Shown here piece after piece: positions 25,025 to 33,855 of a stretch of DNA of 64,000 nt. Positions within the stretch are counted from its first letter, which is position 1. Every line of letters begins with the position of its first letter. The notes beneath the pieces are model-generated. The model was not told where the DNA came from, did not search any database, and was given only the letters and a program-made list of their open reading frames with translations. Made by a program: the position numbers and the translations under genes. The DNA is from Jiangella alkaliphila. Its GTDB lineage: Bacteria; Actinomycetota; Actinomycetes; Jiangellales; Jiangellaceae. The stretch covers positions 6,108,001-6,172,000 of the forward strand of contig NZ_LT629791.1 of assembly GCF_900105925.1 (NCBI RefSeq), in the 5' to 3' direction.

Positions 25025-26130
25025 GCCGGCACCTGCGCCGAGTCGCGCCGGCGCCGCAGCAGCACCCAGAGCACCACCGGCGCGCCGATGAACGCCGTCA
25101 CCGAGTTCAGCGGCAGCGCGGTGTCGGTGAGCCCGTTCCCACCGGCGACGTACTCGGCGGCCAGCACGAGCACCGCGCCCATCAGCGCCGACGCCGGCAG
25201 CACCACCAGGTGGTTCGACGTCCGCAGCAGCGCTCTGACCAGGTGCGGAGCAGCGAGCCCGATGAAGCCGATGACGCCGCAGTAGGCCGTCGTCACCCCG
25301 GCCAGGACGGCGACGGCGACCAGCGAGGTCCGCTGGACCGCACGGACGGGGATGCCCATCGTCGCCGCGTACCGCTCACCGAGCAGCAGCACGTTGAGCG
25401 GCCGCGCCAACGCGAGCGACAGCAGCACCCCCGCGCCGCAGACCGGCGCCAGCACGGCGAGGTCGTCCCACGAGACGTCGCGCACCGTGCCACGGGTGAA
25501 CCCGGCCAGGCTCTGCAGCCGCTCCGGCTCCGTGTAGTAGACGAGGACGTCGACGATGGCGCCGGCCAGGTAGCCGAACATGATGCCCACGATCAGGACC
25601 GTCACGGGACTGGCGACCCGTTGCGCCACCGCGAGCGCGAGGACGAGCACCAGGCCCGACCCGACGACGGCCGCTCCGGTCACGCCGAGCTGGCTCAGGA
25701 CGCCGAGCTGGAAGAGCCAGCCGGTGCCGGTCGAGCCGAGGATGACGATCGCGGCGCCCAGCTCAGCCCCGGAGCTGACCCCGAGGACGAACGGGTCGGC
25801 CAGCGGGTTGCGGAACAGCGTCTGCATCTGCGCGCCGCCCACCGCCAGCGCGGCCCCGGCCAGCACCGCGGCGATCGCCTTCGGCGCCCGGGCGTCGAGG
25901 ATCACCGTCTCGTACACGTCGCGGCTGGCCTCACCGCCGGCGAGCACCGAGGCGACGTCGCCGAGAGGGATGCGCACGGAACCCTGCCCCAGCAGCAGGA
26001 GCACACCCAGGACGAGCAGCACGACCAGCGCCGCCAGCACGGCGGCCGTACGAGGGGAACGGCGAGTGGAACGGCGGACCGGCCCGGCCGGCGGGGCGGC
26101 CGGTGCTCGGGACCGCACGGGAACCGTCAT
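25021..26130 (-). CDS. FecCD-family metal-chelate ABC permease
   Basis: A 369-residue permease with about ten helices. Family motifs include RAPKAIAAVLAGAALAVGGA, QTLFRNPLADPFVLGVSSGA and GVIGFIGLAAPHLVRALL. A single permease gene serves the operon, so it should act as a homodimer, as BtuC does. ATG 26130 is chosen because GAGAGGA precedes it; an in-frame ATG about 14 codons upstream lacks one. First gene of the permease-ATPase-receptor operon. Confidence 0.92.
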
Positions 26131-26226
26131 GGCATGGAGTCCTCTCCACGTCGACCTGACGGCGTGGACCTCGCGTGACGGGCCACACCGCGGGAACGCC
26201 CGGCGGCTCGGCGGCGCACACCGGGA

Positions 26227-26252
26227 CGCCGGCGCGAGGGATCGCGCCGGCG
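26227..26252 (-). terminator. Hairpin after the small membrane protein gene
   Basis: An 11-bp perfect stem (CGCCGGCGCGA with TCGCGCCGGCG, loop GGGA) begins seven bases beyond the stop of the 26259-26804 gene. There is no U-tract. It should separate that gene from the metal-chelate transporter operon. Confidence 0.55.
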
Positions 26253-26258
26253 GATCGC

Positions 26259-26804
26259 TCAGATCGACAGGACGGGAGGACCGCGCCAGGCCGGCCCGGA
26301 CCGCGGGAAGACCCCTTGCGGGAGATTGGCGCGCTCGAGGGCCGGAACCGGCGGAGCGCCTGGCGGGGTGACCAGCAGCCGTACCAGCCGGCTCGCCCTG
26401 AGCACGCCGCAGAGCGCGACGAGCGACCAGACCAGCCGCTCGCCGTGTGCCAGGAGCACGCCGACGATCGCGGCGGCGACGGCGTGGGTGAGCATCATCG
26501 AGGCGCCCGGCGTGACCGTCGCGGTCACCGTGCCGCCGTGCTCGCCTCCAGCGCTGAGCAGATGGAACAGCACCTGTGACGTCCCCAGCACCGCGACGAT
26601 GCCGCCGAGACCGCGCTGCCGGTCCGCCGCCGCCACGCACACCACAGCGAGCAGCGCCCCGGCGACCAGCAGACCCGGCGACAGATGAGGTGCGCCACCC
26701 CCGGCCACATGCGCCGTCAACGACAACAGCAGGCAGAACCCGGCCAGCACCCCGCCGCGCACGAAGCGCGGCAGACCACGTCCGGGAGGCGGCACGCGCG
26801 ACAT
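26259..26804 (-). CDS. Histidine-containing membrane protein, unnamed actinobacterial family
   Basis: A 181-residue protein with about five helices: RGGVLAGFCLLLSLTAHVAG, LSPGLLVAGALLAVVCVAAA, IVAVLGTSQVLFHLLSAGG, MMLTHAVAAAIVGVLLAHGE and LVWSLVALCGVLRAS. Histidines sit at helix ends (TAHVAGG, LFHLL, LTHAVA, LAHGER), the pattern of membrane proteins that often accompany copper-handling YcnI/CopC genes in actinomycetes. That similarity is from memory and not proven. It lies just upstream of the metal-chelate transporter but is separated by a strong hairpin. ATG 26804 is the first start that excludes an Arg-rich shadow extension. Confidence 0.7.
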   Translation of the reverse strand: MSRVPPPGRGLPRFVRGGVLAGFCLLLSLTAHVAGGGAPHLSPGLLVAGALLAVVCVAAADRQRGLGGIVAVLGTSQVLFHLLSAGGEHGGTVTATVTPGASMMLTHAVAAAIVGVLLAHGERLVWSLVALCGVLRASRLVRLLVTPPGAPPVPALERANLPQGVFPRSGPAWRGPPVLSI

Positions 26805-26872
26805 GCTACCGAAGCCCGATCTGCCCGCATCGGGACCGATCGACGACCTCACGGGTGAGGTGTCGCTCGAGG

Positions 26873-27220
26873 CTAGTCGAGGTCGTGAGGGCCGAGGCCG
26901 ACGTCGACCCAGAAGCTGAGCTTGTCGTCGCCGTCGAGGTGGGAGCGATCGACGGCGAGCCATCCCGGGGCCATGGACCGTTCGCCCATGAACGACTCGT
27001 GGGCCCCGGGGATCGTGAGGAGCTCCGGGTATCGCGCCGGGTCGACGCGGACCAGCAGGTCGCCGTCGCGTCCGGCGGAGACCGCCATCCGGCCGTCGAC
27101 CATGAACGCGACTCCCCCGAACATCGCGACCTCACGCACGTCGCGGCCGGACATGACGGCGCGAAGGCGCTCGGCGAGGTCGTCGCGTGCCGCGTGCTTC
27201 GATGGGCGGCTGGCGGTCAT
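26873..27220 (-). CDS. TfoX N-terminal-domain protein
   Basis: A 115-residue protein of the TfoX_N family: REVAMFGGVAFMVDGRMAVS, then DLLVRVDPARYPELL and FMGERSMAPGWLAVD. Single-domain members occur in many actinomycetes with no known function; only the name links them to competence regulation. GGAGA lies eight bases before ATG 27220. Divergent from the HxlR regulator, with whose palindromic operator it shares the intergenic region, so it may be the regulated gene. Confidence 0.88.
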   Translation of the reverse strand: MTASRPSKHAARDDLAERLRAVMSGRDVREVAMFGGVAFMVDGRMAVSAGRDGDLLVRVDPARYPELLTIPGAHESFMGERSMAPGWLAVDRSHLDGDDKLSFWVDVGLGPHDLD

Positions 27221-27258
27221 GATCAGGTCTCCAGATCGTGGCGGTGTACTATCGAATT

Positions 27259-27274
27259 TCTAGTAAGCACTAGA
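27259..27274. promoter_or_regulatory. Palindrome TCTAGT-AAGC-ACTAGA, likely HxlR operator
   Basis: Perfect 6-bp arms separated by four bases lie between the divergent TfoX-like (starts 27220) and HxlR (starts 27295) genes, in an AT-rich patch typical of promoters. Confidence 0.55.
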
Positions 27275-27294
27275 TTTTATCAAGCGGGTGGCGT

Positions 27295-27945
27295 GTGAAG
27301 TCCTACGGTCAGTTGTGCGCGGTCGCCCGGGCCCTTGATGTCGTCGGGGACCGCTGGACCCTCTTGATCGTCCGCGAACTGCTCATCCGGCGGCGCGCCC
27401 GGTTCACCGAGTTGCAGAGCGGGCTGCCACGCATCGCACCGAACCTGCTGACCGGGCGCCTGCGCGACCTCGAAAGGCACGGCGTCGTGCTGCACGACAC
27501 GGCGACGGGCGCCGGCGGCGTGTACCGGCTGACCGAGCGTGGACGTGCCCTCGAGGGCGTCGTGCGAGAGCTGCTGAAGTGGGGCGCGCCGACGGTGCCC
27601 TACGCTCCGGCGGACGCCGACTTCCAGATGCACTGGCTCAGCATGCCCGCGGCTCACCTGTTGCGAGACTCCCAGCCGGACAGCCCGCCGGTGACCGTCC
27701 GGTTCGGTGACCTCGCCGATGGGTTCGATGTCATCGCCGGCAGCGGGACGACCGACGTGCGACCGTGCGAGTTCGAGAAGCTCCCGGACGCCGTCGTCAC
27801 CGGCCCGGGACACGCCCTGGTCGGCTTGATCCAGGGCGCGATCGCCCTGCGGTACGCCGCCGACGCCGGGGTCGTGGTCACCGGAAGCCGCAGCGCAGTG
27901 CAGCGGCTCCTCCCCGTCGCAACTGACTCCGCCCGGCTCACCTGA
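27295..27945 (+). CDS. HxlR-family winged-helix regulator
   Basis: A 216-residue regulator. The first 100 residues are the HxlR winged helix: YGQLCAVARALDVVGDRWTL, then LIVRELLIRRRARFTELQSG, LPRIAPNLLTGRLRDLERHG and VYRLTERGRAL. The extra C-terminal domain of about 100 residues (VTVRFGDLADGFDVIAG; LVGLIQGAIALRYAADAGV) resembles the SCP2-like extension of longer actinobacterial HxlR proteins and may bind a ligand. The start is GTG 27295. The stop codon lies inside a long perfect hairpin. Confidence 0.9.
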   Translation: MKSYGQLCAVARALDVVGDRWTLLIVRELLIRRRARFTELQSGLPRIAPNLLTGRLRDLERHGVVLHDTATGAGGVYRLTERGRALEGVVRELLKWGAPTVPYAPADADFQMHWLSMPAAHLLRDSQPDSPPVTVRFGDLADGFDVIAGSGTTDVRPCEFEKLPDAVVTGPGHALVGLIQGAIALRYAADAGVVVTGSRSAVQRLLPVATDSARLT

Positions 27946-27958
27946 GCCGGGCGGAGTC
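27925..27958. terminator. Perfect 16-bp inverted repeat, bidirectional terminator
   Basis: GACTCCGCCCGGCTCA and its exact complement are separated by only two bases; in RNA the stem would be about 14 bp with a small loop. It covers the HxlR stop codon (27943-27945) and lies between convergent HxlR and msrA. No U-tract, as usual in this GC-rich genome. Confidence 0.75.
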
Positions 27959-27988
27959 GACGTGCGGCCGGACCGGCCACCCCTGCGG

Positions 27989-28543
27989 TCAGCCGGTGGC
28001 GGCGGCGCGCCTGGGCAGCACCCAGCCGGGGCGCGGGAAGTGGCAGGTGTACCCGTTGGGATACCTCTCCAGGTAGTCCTGGTGCTCGGGCTCGGCCTCC
28101 CAGAACGGACCGGCGGGCTCGACGGTCGTGACCGCCTTGCCGGGCCACAGACCCGAAGCGTCGACGTCGGCGATGGTGTCGCGGGCGACCTGCTCCTGCT
28201 CAGGGGTGAGCGGGAAGACGGCCGACCGGTAACTCGTCCCGATGTCGTTGCCCTGACGGTCGAGCGTCGACGGGTCGTGGATCTGGAAGAAGAACGCCAG
28301 GATGTCGCGATAGGTCGTCTTCGTGGGATCGAAGACGATCTCCACCGCCTCGGCGTGGCCGGGATGGTTGCGGTACGTCGCGTGGTCGTTCTCGCCGCCG
28401 GTGTAACCCACGCGTGTGTCCAGCACACCGGGCTGGCGGCGGATGAGGTCCTCCATGCCCCAGAAGCACCCACCGGCAAGAACAGCCGTCTCGGTGCCCG
28501 GGGTGCGCGTGATCTGCCCGGTGTGGTTGATCCCACTGGTCAT
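27989..28543 (-). CDS. msrA: Peptide methionine-S-sulfoxide reductase MsrA
   Basis: A 184-residue enzyme that reduces methionine-S-sulfoxide in proteins. The catalytic motif is [10 protein letters not shown] with Cys26. Conserved segments [32 protein letters not shown] and [19 protein letters not shown] confirm the family. There is no C-terminal resolving cysteine, so recycling probably uses mycothiol or thioredoxin directly. ATG 28543 has GGAGGAGG six bases upstream; a longer in-frame extension to 28615 is not needed. Single gene, convergent with HxlR. Confidence 0.96.
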   Translation of the reverse strand: MTSGINHTGQITRTPGTETAVLAGGCFWGMEDLIRRQPGVLDTRVGYTGGENDHATYRNHPGHAEAVEIVFDPTKTTYRDILAFFFQIHDPSTLDRQGNDIGTSYRSAVFPLTPEQEQVARDTIADVDASGLWPGKAVTTVEPAGPFWEAEPEHQDYLERYPNGYTCHFPRPGWVLPRRAAATG

Positions 28544-28668
28544 GAGGCGTCCTCCTCCGTGCTGTCGTCGTGTAGCACGATCCTCCTCTTCAGGCGTCGC
28601 TGGCTGCGCCGCCACTCAGAAGAACACTCCCGGTGCGTGTTTTGGTCCCGGGCCGCGTCGAGATGTCG

Positions 28669-29584
28669 TCACGGACGAACGCGGATGATCGTCTTCCCCT
28701 TGACCCGCTCGGTGGGGTTGAAGGTGGCGACGGCGTCGTCGAGGGTCGCCACGGTGCCGATGTTCGTCCGCAGCCGCCCGTCCCGGACCCGCTGGGCGAG
28801 CTCACCCAGTTGGGCGCGATCGGCCTCGACGACGAAGTCGACCGCCAGGCCGTCGGCCGGCCGTGCCTCGGGCGGACCGGCGATGGTCACCAGCAGGCCC
28901 CCGGCTCGGACCAGGCGTGCGGACCGCTTCTGGACGTCGCCGCCGATGACGTCGAAGACCACATCGACGCCGCCGACGTCGTCCAGCGAGTCGTTGTCGA
29001 GGTCGACGAACTCCTGCGCGCCGAAGTCGAGCGCGGCCTGACGGTCCGCGTCACGTCCGGTGCCGATGACGTAGGCGCCGGCCTCGCGGGCGAGCTGCGT
29101 CACCATCGAGCCGACGCCACCGGCCGCGCCGTGTACGAGGAGGCTCTGCCCGACCTGGAAGCGGCCGTGCGAACAGCCCCTGCCACGCCGTCAGACCCGA
29201 GATCGGCAGGCTCGCACCCACCGTGAAGTCGACGTCACCCGGCAGCGGCGCGAGGTTGCGCGCCTCGATGGCCACGTACTCCGCCAGCGTGCCGTCGCGA
29301 GTCCAGTCCGTCAGCCCGAACACCCGCTGCCCGACCGTCAACCCTCGAGTGCCGTAGCCGAGCGCGCTGACCACGCCGGCCACCTCGTGCCCGGGAATCG
29401 ACGGCGTCCGGTCACGACCGAGGCGATCGGTCCAGGTGCCGGGCCAGGTCAGCTCGCCGGGGGTGAATCCCGACGCATGAACCCGGACGAGGACGTCGTT
29501 CCCCGCCGCTTCCGGCTCCGGCCGCTCCACCAGCGTCATCCCGGCCGTTCCCGCGGCCTCGTCCGTCACCACGATCGCCTTCAT
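28669..29584 (-). pseudogene. Zinc-less alcohol dehydrogenase / quinone oxidoreductase, frameshifted
   Basis: The first part, from ATG 29584 (AGGAGATG upstream), reads MKAIVVTDEAAGTAGMTLVE through FGLTDWTRDGTLAEYVAIEA to GLTAWQGLFA. At about 29167-29170 the frame is lost. The -1/+2 frame continues seamlessly as GRFQVGQSLLVHGAAGGVGS, then GAYVIGTGRDADRQAALDFG, to a stop at 28669. Restoring one CA dinucleotide (GCAC to GCACAC) would give F-A-H-G-R-F and a complete protein of about 305 residues of the MDR NADPH oxidoreductase type. The nucleotide-binding AAGGVGS motif is intact in the second part. The promoter and a perfect TetR-type operator upstream are still present, so inactivation is recent or a sequencing error. 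Confidence 0.85.
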
Positions 29585-29630
29585 GCGCCATCTCCTCGTT
29601 CCGGTCCTCGCTGCACAGCCGAACGCTTTC

Positions 29631-29646
29631 TGGACTATATAGTCCA
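29631..29646. promoter_or_regulatory. Perfect palindrome TGGACTATATAGTCCA, likely TetR operator
   Basis: A 16-bp perfect palindrome lies 47 bp upstream of the oxidoreductase start and about 90 bp upstream of the divergent TetR gene. It contains TATAGT on the minus strand, a plausible -10 box for the oxidoreductase, so binding would repress it. Confidence 0.7.
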
Positions 29647-29721
29647 CTCTCCGGGGCGGATGTGTCCACTGGAGCTCGCGGTCCGATCGGCGGACCGACC
29701 GGCGCCGATCATCCACGCCAG

Positions 29722-29727
29722 TAGCGT
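29722..29727 (+). promoter_or_regulatory. -10 box TAGCGT of the TetR gene
   Basis: TAGCGT is followed by seven bases and GTG 29735; no ribosome-binding site. Confidence 0.55.
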
Positions 29728-29734
29728 TGCCTTC

Positions 29735-30364
29735 GTGACCAGGTCGGAAAGTGCCGCACAGGAGTCGCGGCTGACCCCCCGCGGCGCGGCGACGAGGCGG
29801 CGCATCATCGACGCCGCGGCCGAGCTCATGTACGTGAAGGGCGTCAATTCGACCACTCTGGACGAGGTCCGCGCCGCGAGTGGCACGAGCAAGTCCCAGC
29901 TCTACAACCACTTCGCCGACAAGGAGCAGCTGGTCCGCGCCGTGGTCCTGCTCCGCGCGGAACAGGTCCTGCAGCGCGAGCAGGCCGCGCTGGAGCGGAT
30001 CAGATCGTTCAACGGCCTGGTGCGGTGGAGGGACGCGCTCGTCCAGCGCAACGCTCTGCAGAAGGGCGCGTACGGCTGCGTCCTCGGCTCGATGGCCGGA
30101 GAGGTCTCCGACCAGGACGAGGTCGCCCGCGTGGCCCTGGCGCAGACCTTCGCCGAGTGGGAGAAACTCATCGAAGCCGGCCTGCGTCGCATGCAGGACG
30201 CCCGGATACTCGCGGCTGACGCCGACCCTCGCAGGCTCGCGACCGGGCTGATGGCAGCGCTGCAAGGGGGCTACCTGCTGGCCCAGGCCGCTCATGATGT
30301 CGAGCCCATGGAGATCGCGCTCGACATGGCGCTCGACCATGTCAGGATGTTCGTCGTGAACTGA
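29735..30364 (+). CDS. TetR/AcrR-family repressor
   Basis: A 209-residue regulator. The helix-turn-helix reads TRRRIIDAAAELMYVKGVNS, then TTLDEVRAASGTSKSQLYNH and FADKEQLVRAVV. The C-terminal ligand domain (GAYGCVLGSMAGEVSDQDEV; LMAALQGGYLLAQA) matches the TetR_C group seen in regulators next to NADPH:quinone reductases. GTG 29735 is set by the TAGCGT box; a long upstream extension is noncoding. Divergent from the frameshifted oxidoreductase, its presumed target, with a perfect operator between them. Confidence 0.93.
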   Translation: MTRSESAAQESRLTPRGAATRRRIIDAAAELMYVKGVNSTTLDEVRAASGTSKSQLYNHFADKEQLVRAVVLLRAEQVLQREQAALERIRSFNGLVRWRDALVQRNALQKGAYGCVLGSMAGEVSDQDEVARVALAQTFAEWEKLIEAGLRRMQDARILAADADPRRLATGLMAALQGGYLLAQAAHDVEPMEIALDMALDHVRMFVVN

Positions 30365-30381
30365 CCGCCAGGGGATGGTGG

Positions 30382-30741
30382 ATGGAGATCAGGACCAAGC
30401 GCGTCTACGACGACCCGGAGCCGACCGACGGGTTCCGGGTCCTGGTCGACCGGTTGTGGCCGCGGGGGATGTCGAAGGAGCGGGCCGATCTCGGTCTGTG
30501 GGCACGAGACGTGGCCCCGAGTTCGGCGCTGCGTGACTGGTTCGCGCATCGCGCGGACCGGTTCGCCGAGTTCACCGCTCGTTACAGGGCAGAACTCGAC
30601 GAGAACCCGGCGGTCGGGGAGCTTCTCGCGACCATGCGTCCGCACGCCACGGTGACCCTGCTGTACGGCGCCCGTGATCGCCGCCTCAACCAGGCCGCGG
30701 TACTGGCCGACTATCTTCGCGAGAGGTCCGCCGGGACCTAG
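30382..30741 (+). CDS. DUF488 (YeaO-like) protein
   Basis: A 119-residue protein of the DUF488 family: TKRVYDDPEPTDGFRVLVDR, then LWPRGMSKERADLGLWARDV and VTLLYGARDRRLNQAAVLAD. The WPRG and YxARD motifs are intact; molecular function unknown. It starts 17 bp after the TetR gene stop, so it is probably co-transcribed with it. Its last four bases overlap the opposite-strand Rieske oxidoreductase gene. Confidence 0.93.
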   Translation: MEIRTKRVYDDPEPTDGFRVLVDRLWPRGMSKERADLGLWARDVAPSSALRDWFAHRADRFAEFTARYRAELDENPAVGELLATMRPHATVTLLYGARDRRLNQAAVLADYLRERSAGT

Positions 30742-32246
30742 GTCGCGGCCGGCGACGGGACGGCGGGCAGCGGCCGGACGGCGGGCCCGGCCAGCACCCG
30801 GCCGTCGGTGCCGAACCGGGACGCGTGGCAGGGGCAGTCCCACGTCTTCTCGGCGTCGTTGAACACGACCAGGCAGCCCAGGTGGGTGCAGCGGGCCGAC
30901 AGGCAGCGAAGCGTGCCGTCGTCGTCGCGGTAGGCGGCGATCGCACGGACGCCGTCCCGTACGACCCGGCCGTTGCCCGGCCGGAGGGAGTCGACGCCGC
31001 CCCGGCCGGCCAGCGCACCGGCCCGGTCGCCGAGGAACCGGGCCGCGACATACGCGTTGGCCCTGACGAACTCCGCCGCCGACTGCCGGACGGTCACCCG
31101 CTGCGGGTCGACGATCCCGGCCAGCGGGTTCTCCGCGTCGGTGATCAGGTCGCGCAGCAGCAGCGCCGCCAGCGTGCCGTTGGTCATCCCCCAATGCCCG
31201 AAGCCGGTGGCCACCCACACGTTCCGGGCGCGCGGGTGGAACCGGCCGACGTAGGGCAGCGAGTCGACGGTGGTGAGGTCGTGGGCGAGCCAGCGGTAGG
31301 CCGGCTCCGCGAGTCCGAGCCGCTCGCGCGCCCACGCCGCCAGCGCGTCGTAGTGGCGTGCGACGCTGGTCCGGGCGCCGACGCGGTGCGGCTCGCCGCC
31401 GACGATCAGCAGCGTGCGGCCGTCGCCAGCCGGGGCGGTGCGGACTGAGTGCCGGTCCTCGGTGCTGATGTACATGCTCTCCGGGGCGGTGCCGGGCTCG
31501 GCATAGCCGGCGACGACGAGGTCGCGGCGCGGCTCCAGCCGGGCGAAGTAGAGGCCGCGGTCGAAGATCGGGTAGTGCGTGGCGACCACGACGTGCCGGG
31601 CGCGGACCGAGCCGTCAGTGGTCTCGACGACGCATGGGTCGCCCTCGGTCAGCCCGAGCGCCCGGGTGCCGGTGACGACGGTGCCGCCGTCACCGGGGAT
31701 GCGGGTCGCCAGCTCCAGCAGCCACCGCCGCGGGTGGAACTGCGCCTGGCCGGTGAACCGCACCGCGCCGGCCACGCCGAACGGCAGGCCCGTCTGCGTG
31801 GTGAAGGTCGCCGGCAGCCCGGCGGCCGCCGCGGCGTCGGCCTCGCGACGCAGCCCTTCCACCGACGCGAGCTGTTCGGCGAACGCGTACGAGTCGCGCC
31901 GCGACCAGTCGATCTCGGCGCCAAGAGCGGCCGCCTCGGTCTCGATCCAGTCCGCCGCCAGCTGCTGTCCGGCGCCGTAGGCACGCGCGGTGTCCGGGCC
32001 GAACCTGCGGGTCAGCGACGCGTAGATCGAGCCGTGCTGACTGGTGACCTTCGCCGTCGTGTGCCCGGTGACGCCGGCCGCCAGCCGGTCGCCGGCCTCG
32101 ATCAGCGTCACCGTCAGCCCGGCCTGCTTCAGCAGGTACGCCGTCGTGATGCCGGCGATCCCGGCGCCCAGCACGACCACGTCCGCGTCCACCGGCGGCG
32201 ACGGCGCGAGCGGCGGGTCCCCGGTGCTGTCCAACCAGTACGACAT
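30738..32246 (-). CDS. FAD-dependent oxidoreductase fused to a C-terminal Rieske domain
   Basis: A 502-residue protein. The N-terminal DAO-type flavin domain begins with VVVLGAGIAGITTAYLLKQA; substrate-domain segments include WVATGFGHWGMTNGTLAALL. Residues 430-500 are a Rieske [2Fe-2S] domain, CTHLGCLVVF and CPCHASRFGTDGRVL. Besides the two Cys and two His cluster ligands, the two extra cysteines (CTHLGC, CPCH) match the disulfide of high-potential Rieske proteins. This architecture is widespread in actinomycetes, but its substrate is unknown. Neighbours (SRPBCC, hemerythrin) suggest stress or redox functions. Confidence 0.93.
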   Translation of the reverse strand: MSYWLDSTGDPPLAPSPPVDADVVVLGAGIAGITTAYLLKQAGLTVTLIEAGDRLAAGVTGHTTAKVTSQHGSIYASLTRRFGPDTARAYGAGQQLAADWIETEAAALGAEIDWSRRDSYAFAEQLASVEGLRREADAAAAAGLPATFTTQTGLPFGVAGAVRFTGQAQFHPRRWLLELATRIPGDGGTVVTGTRALGLTEGDPCVVETTDGSVRARHVVVATHYPIFDRGLYFARLEPRRDLVVAGYAEPGTAPESMYISTEDRHSVRTAPAGDGRTLLIVGGEPHRVGARTSVARHYDALAAWARERLGLAEPAYRWLAHDLTTVDSLPYVGRFHPRARNVWVATGFGHWGMTNGTLAALLLRDLITDAENPLAGIVDPQRVTVRQSAAEFVRANAYVAARFLGDRAGALAGRGGVDSLRPGNGRVVRDGVRAIAAYRDDDGTLRCLSARCTHLGCLVVFNDAEKTWDCPCHASRFGTDGRVLAGPAVRPLPAVPSPAAT

Positions 32247-32312
32247 GGGTGCACACGTACCCCGGTGCCCCGGCCTCCACTCGGGCCGGCGATCAGCGCG
32301 TCCTGACGCGGA

Positions 32313-32771
32313 CTATCCCTCGCGGGGGACGTCGCCGCGCCAGGCACCGGACGACAGGCCACGGGCCTCGATGAACTCCTTGAAGTTCGCCATGTCGCGC
32401 GCGGCGGCCATCGAGACCAGGCCGGTCTTCGCGGCGGCCGTCTCCGCCATGCCCTCGGGCTCCATGTCCAGCTGCAGCGTCACCCGCGTGGTCTCGGGGT
32501 CGAGCTTGTGGAACGTGACGACGCCGGCTTGGTCGACGCCGGTGGTCGAGCGCCAGGCGATCCGCTCGTCGGGGTGCTGCTCGGTGATCTCGGCGTCGAA
32601 CTCGCGCTCCACGCCGGCGATCTTCACCGTCCAGTGCAGGTGCCGGTCGTCGAGCTGGCGGACCGTCTCGACGTCGTCCATGAACTTCGGGAACTCCTCG
32701 AACTGTGTCCACTGGTTGTACGCGGTCGTGATCGGCACGTGCACGTCGACAGACTTGGTGGCGGTACTCAT
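32313..32771 (-). CDS. SRPBCC-family (polyketide cyclase/START-like) protein
   Basis: A 152-residue hydrophobic-ligand fold: KSVDVHVPITTAYNQWTQFE, then FPKFMDDVETVRQLDDRHLH and DERIAWRSTTGVDQAGVVTF, the common actinobacterial cyclase/dehydrase-like type. No catalytic residue can be named. GAGGAGCAGCG precedes ATG 32771. Same strand as the hemerythrin and Rieske genes, with gaps of 66 and 110 bp. Confidence 0.9.
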   Translation of the reverse strand: MSTATKSVDVHVPITTAYNQWTQFEEFPKFMDDVETVRQLDDRHLHWTVKIAGVEREFDAEITEQHPDERIAWRSTTGVDQAGVVTFHKLDPETTRVTLQLDMEPEGMAETAAAKTGLVSMAAARDMANFKEFIEARGLSSGAWRGDVPREG

Positions 32772-32881
32772 CGCTGCTCCTCATGGGGTTCGTCGGTTCG
32801 TCGGTCTCTCGCCCCGTACCCGGGCCCGGCGCCCGGTAACGACGCGTGAAGCGGCCCGGACCGGGTACGTCGGCGTCCGGC

Positions 32882-33436
32882 CTAGTCCGGCGTGACCTCG
32901 TCGCGCAGCTCGGCCTTCGACATCGACGAGGTGCCGTCGACGCCGAGGTTGCGCGCCTGCTGGGCCAGTTCGTCGCGGGTGGCGTCGCCGGGCCGGTCGC
33001 CGAGATGTTCGGCCCGCGCGGCGAGGAACGCCTCCCCCAGCTCGGCCCGCCGCTCCGCACTGAGCCGCTGCCGCATGCCCGGCAGGACGGTGTTCTCCTC
33101 CTCCTCGACGTGGTGGCCGACGGAGTCGACGAGCTCCCGCAGCACCGACTCGTACCCGGGGTCGTCCGCGTCCATCCCGGCGAGCCGCTCGAGGATCGCC
33201 TCGGCCTCCGCGTGCTCCTCCTGGCTGTGCGCCACCTCGTCGGTCTCACCGGCCTCGTCCCGCGCGACGGGGTACACCTCGGCCTCCTCGGCCCGGCTGT
33301 GCGCCACCAGCAGCGCCGTCACCTCCGTCACCGCCAGGTCCCGCCGCCCCGGGTCGGTGCGCAGCAGCTCGAAGAGCCGCTCGATCTCCCGGTGGTCCTT
33401 CTCGATCAGGTCGACCACGTCACGGCTGTCAGTCAT
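32882..33436 (-). CDS. Hemerythrin HHE-domain protein
   Basis: A 184-residue protein. Two HHE units supply the diiron ligands: VDLIEKDHREIERLFELLRT, AHSRAEEAEVYPVARDEA, HSQEEHAEAEAILERL and VGHHVEEEENTVLPGMRQRL. A C-terminal tail (AQQARNLGVDGTSSMSKAEL) resembles a short Rho-N/SAP-like helix motif and may be a separate binding element. Hemerythrin proteins bind oxygen or NO, or sense redox. ATG 33436 is preceded by AAAGGGG; the 120-codon upstream extension is a shadow of the gene at 33572. Confidence 0.9.
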   Translation of the reverse strand: MTDSRDVVDLIEKDHREIERLFELLRTDPGRRDLAVTEVTALLVAHSRAEEAEVYPVARDEAGETDEVAHSQEEHAEAEAILERLAGMDADDPGYESVLRELVDSVGHHVEEEENTVLPGMRQRLSAERRAELGEAFLAARAEHLGDRPGDATRDELAQQARNLGVDGTSSMSKAELRDEVTPD

Positions 33437-33571
33437 CGCTGCCACCCCTTTCGGTTGCACTCTCGCGAACTGGCCGGGCCCATACCCCGGCCCACGTCGC
33501 CACATGCACCTGGCATGGAGCGTTCCGATGCCGGGTACGGAGGTCATCGAGGAACGAGCACGGGAGGTGCC

Positions 33572-33796
33572 ATGCCCAGCAAGTCGGCGAACGTCGAGAA
33601 CGAGAAGCAGTACGAAGCCCTGAAGGACAAGGGCATGTCGAAGGAACGGGCCGCGCGCATCGCCAACTCGCCCGGCGCGTCGAAGCGCGGCGGGAAGAAG
33701 AGCGGCTCCGGCGGCGACAGCTCGCAGGGCGGCACCACCGCGCAGAAGAAGAAGGCCGGCCGGAAGGGCGGCAAGGCGGCCCAGCGCAAGAGCTGA
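33572..33796 (+). CDS. Small lysine-rich protein, DUF7218-like
   Basis: A 74-residue basic protein: ENEKQYEALKDKGMSKERAA, then RIANSPGASKRGGKKSGSGG and AQKKKAGRKGGKAAQRKS. The N-terminal helix-hairpin (YEALxxKGMSKExAARIANS) is conserved in many actinomycetes; the Lys/Gly tail resembles nucleic-acid-binding tails. Function unknown; the name is from memory. GGGAGG lies five bases before ATG. Divergent from the hemerythrin gene. Confidence 0.85.
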   Translation: MPSKSANVENEKQYEALKDKGMSKERAARIANSPGASKRGGKKSGSGGDSSQGGTTAQKKKAGRKGGKAAQRKS

Positions 33797-33855
33797 GCCG
33801 GAGGGCAACGAGTTCTGCGTCCTGCACCGCCGCCGGTCGTCCTGACCGGGCTCGC

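Noticed and set aside
26131..26226. Cobalamin or other riboswitch before the metal-chelate transporter
   Set aside because: The leader is under 100 bp and lacks the conserved B12-box or other recognisable core.
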